DNA of 7,310 nt from Chloroflexota bacterium (lineage in GTDB: Bacteria; Chloroflexota; Anaerolineae; Anaerolineales; Villigracilaceae): assembly GCA_021796315.1 (NCBI GenBank), contig JAJYOH010000298.1, forward strand, positions 1 to 7,310, read 5' to 3'. The position numbers were made by a program, and so were the translations under genes. The notes under the pieces are model-generated. The model had not been told where the DNA came from and made no database searches. It worked only from the letters and a program-made list of their open reading frames with translations. Within the stretch, counting starts at the first letter, position 1. Every line of letters begins with the position of its first letter. Shown here one piece after another: positions 6,709 to 7,310 of the stretch.

Positions 6709-6739
6709 ATTATACCCGTATAAAAAATTCCTCTCCCAA
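6709..6739 (-). promoter_or_regulatory. Promoter of the udk operon
   Basis: On the minus strand there is a consensus TATAAT (6709-6714), with TTGGGA (6734-6739) 19 nt upstream as a 4-of-6 match to the -35. The predicted start falls at or within a base or two of the udk ATG. The -35 region lies inside the stem of the degV terminator. Confidence 0.55.
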
Positions 6740-6751
6740 ACGGGAGAGGAA
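6722..6751 (-). terminator. Intrinsic terminator of the degV-family gene
   Basis: On the minus strand a 10-bp stem with arms TTCCTCTCCC and GGGAGAGGAA (6728-6751) encloses a 4-nt loop and is followed by a T run (6722-6727). It starts 5 bp after the degV stop codon. The arms share CCTCTCC/GGAGAGG with the palindrome inside lysK. Confidence 0.88.
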
Positions 6752-6756
6752 AATTA

Positions 6757-7310
6757 TTACATGCCAGCCATGAAGGCCAGGCCGACCGTTCCCGGCCCGG
6801 CATGTGTACCAACCACCGGGCTAACTGAAGACATTACGCTTTCAACCGCATTGAATTCCCTGGTGGCTTTTTCAAGCAACGCGCGCGCTTCCAGCTCGGC
6901 ACTGGCATGCAGTGCGGCAATATGAACATTGGATTGCCCCTTAACATCTGCAACAACTAACTCAAGCACGCGATCCAAAGCTTTGCTCTTGGTGCGGACC
7001 CGATCTTCGGCTTCGACTCTTCCATCCTTGACCGCCAGAATGGGTTTGAGATTAAGCGCCGAGCCGATAAATCGTTGTCCGCCGCCGATGCGTCCGCCTC
7101 GGTGCAGGAATTCAAGAGTGTCCACCGCGAAATAGACTCCGGTGTGATCCCGGGCTTTTTCCACCAACGCTTTGCAATCGGCCACACTGGCTCCATCTTC
7201 TGCAGCGCGTGCGGCATTCAGGATTTGAAAACCCATAGCCATGGCTATGGAATTGCTGTCTATGATGGTGATTTTTCCGGCGGCAGATCCCAGGGCCTCC
7301 CGGCCCTGCA
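6757..7310 (-). CDS. DegV-family fatty-acid-binding protein, 5'-partial
   Basis: The frame runs open to the window's right edge, so the N-terminus is missing; 183 residues are visible of a family length near 280. DegV proteins bind a fatty acid, and FakB members deliver it to the FakA kinase for phosphorylation. Visible hallmarks are IIDSNSIAMAMGFQILNAAR (the family's second helix-loop signature), VDTLEFLHRGGRIG, LNLKPILAVKDG and the C-terminal GTHAGPGTVGLAF. An ATG at 7242 is internal, since the conserved IDSNSIAMAMG block continues upstream of it. No fakA is in view, so a FakB role is only possible. The gene ends at its own terminator and is not co-transcribed with udk except by read-through. 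Confidence 0.92.
   Translation of the reverse strand, partial: QGREALGSAAGKITIIDSNSIAMAMGFQILNAARAAEDGASVADCKALVEKARDHTGVYFAVDTLEFLHRGGRIGGGQRFIGSALNLKPILAVKDGRVEAEDRVRTKSKALDRVLELVVADVKGQSNVHIAALHASAELEARALLEKATREFNAVESVMSSVSPVVGTHAGPGTVGLAFMAGM

Noticed and set aside
7217..7242. ATG at 7242 as the start of the DegV-family gene
   Set aside because: The frame continues to the window edge with the conserved IIDSNSIA block upstream, so this methionine is internal.

Overview
The window looks like a chromosomal stretch from a Chloroflexota bacterium, most likely an Anaerolineae-like lineage. This is an inference from the gene set (a LysW-pathway lysK beside glnS, a DegV-family gene and an unknown two-helix membrane protein), the roughly balanced GC content and dispersed palindromic repeats. 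No rRNA or marker gene settles the taxonomy. There are eight protein genes, two of them cut by the window edges, and one tRNA gene. I see no phage genes, transposase or CRISPR array.

Left part (1-1270): the 3' portion of lysK (plus strand), an M20 hydrolase of the amino-group-carrier-protein route to lysine or ornithine/arginine. Its reading frame contains two palindromic repeat-like insertions that keep the frame, and a third related palindrome follows its stop codon. Next comes tRNA-Gln(CUG) on the minus strand with its own promoter, then an approximately 81-bp MITE-like element with terminal inverted repeats.

Middle (1270-3500): a small membrane protein of unknown function (minus strand) is divergent from glnS (plus strand). 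Two opposed TATAAT boxes lie only 7 bp apart between them. glnS encodes a complete bacterial-type glutaminyl-tRNA synthetase and ends at a hairpin shared with the convergent operon.

Right part (3500-7310, all minus strand): degV (5'-truncated), then a terminator, then an apparent operon udk - cyclophilin - VTT/DedA membrane protein - M20 dipeptidase. Spacings are 25 nt, a 17-nt overlap and 9 nt. The udk promoter sits so close to the ATG that the mRNA is probably leaderless. The operon mixes pyrimidine salvage, protein folding, a membrane protein and peptide turnover, so it reads as a housekeeping transcription unit and not a dedicated pathway.

I found no clear new multi-gene system. The most notable signal is the repeat invasion of lysK: two different palindromic families inserted in frame in one essential-type biosynthetic gene, one of them with a swapped-arm relative that serves as the adjacent terminator.
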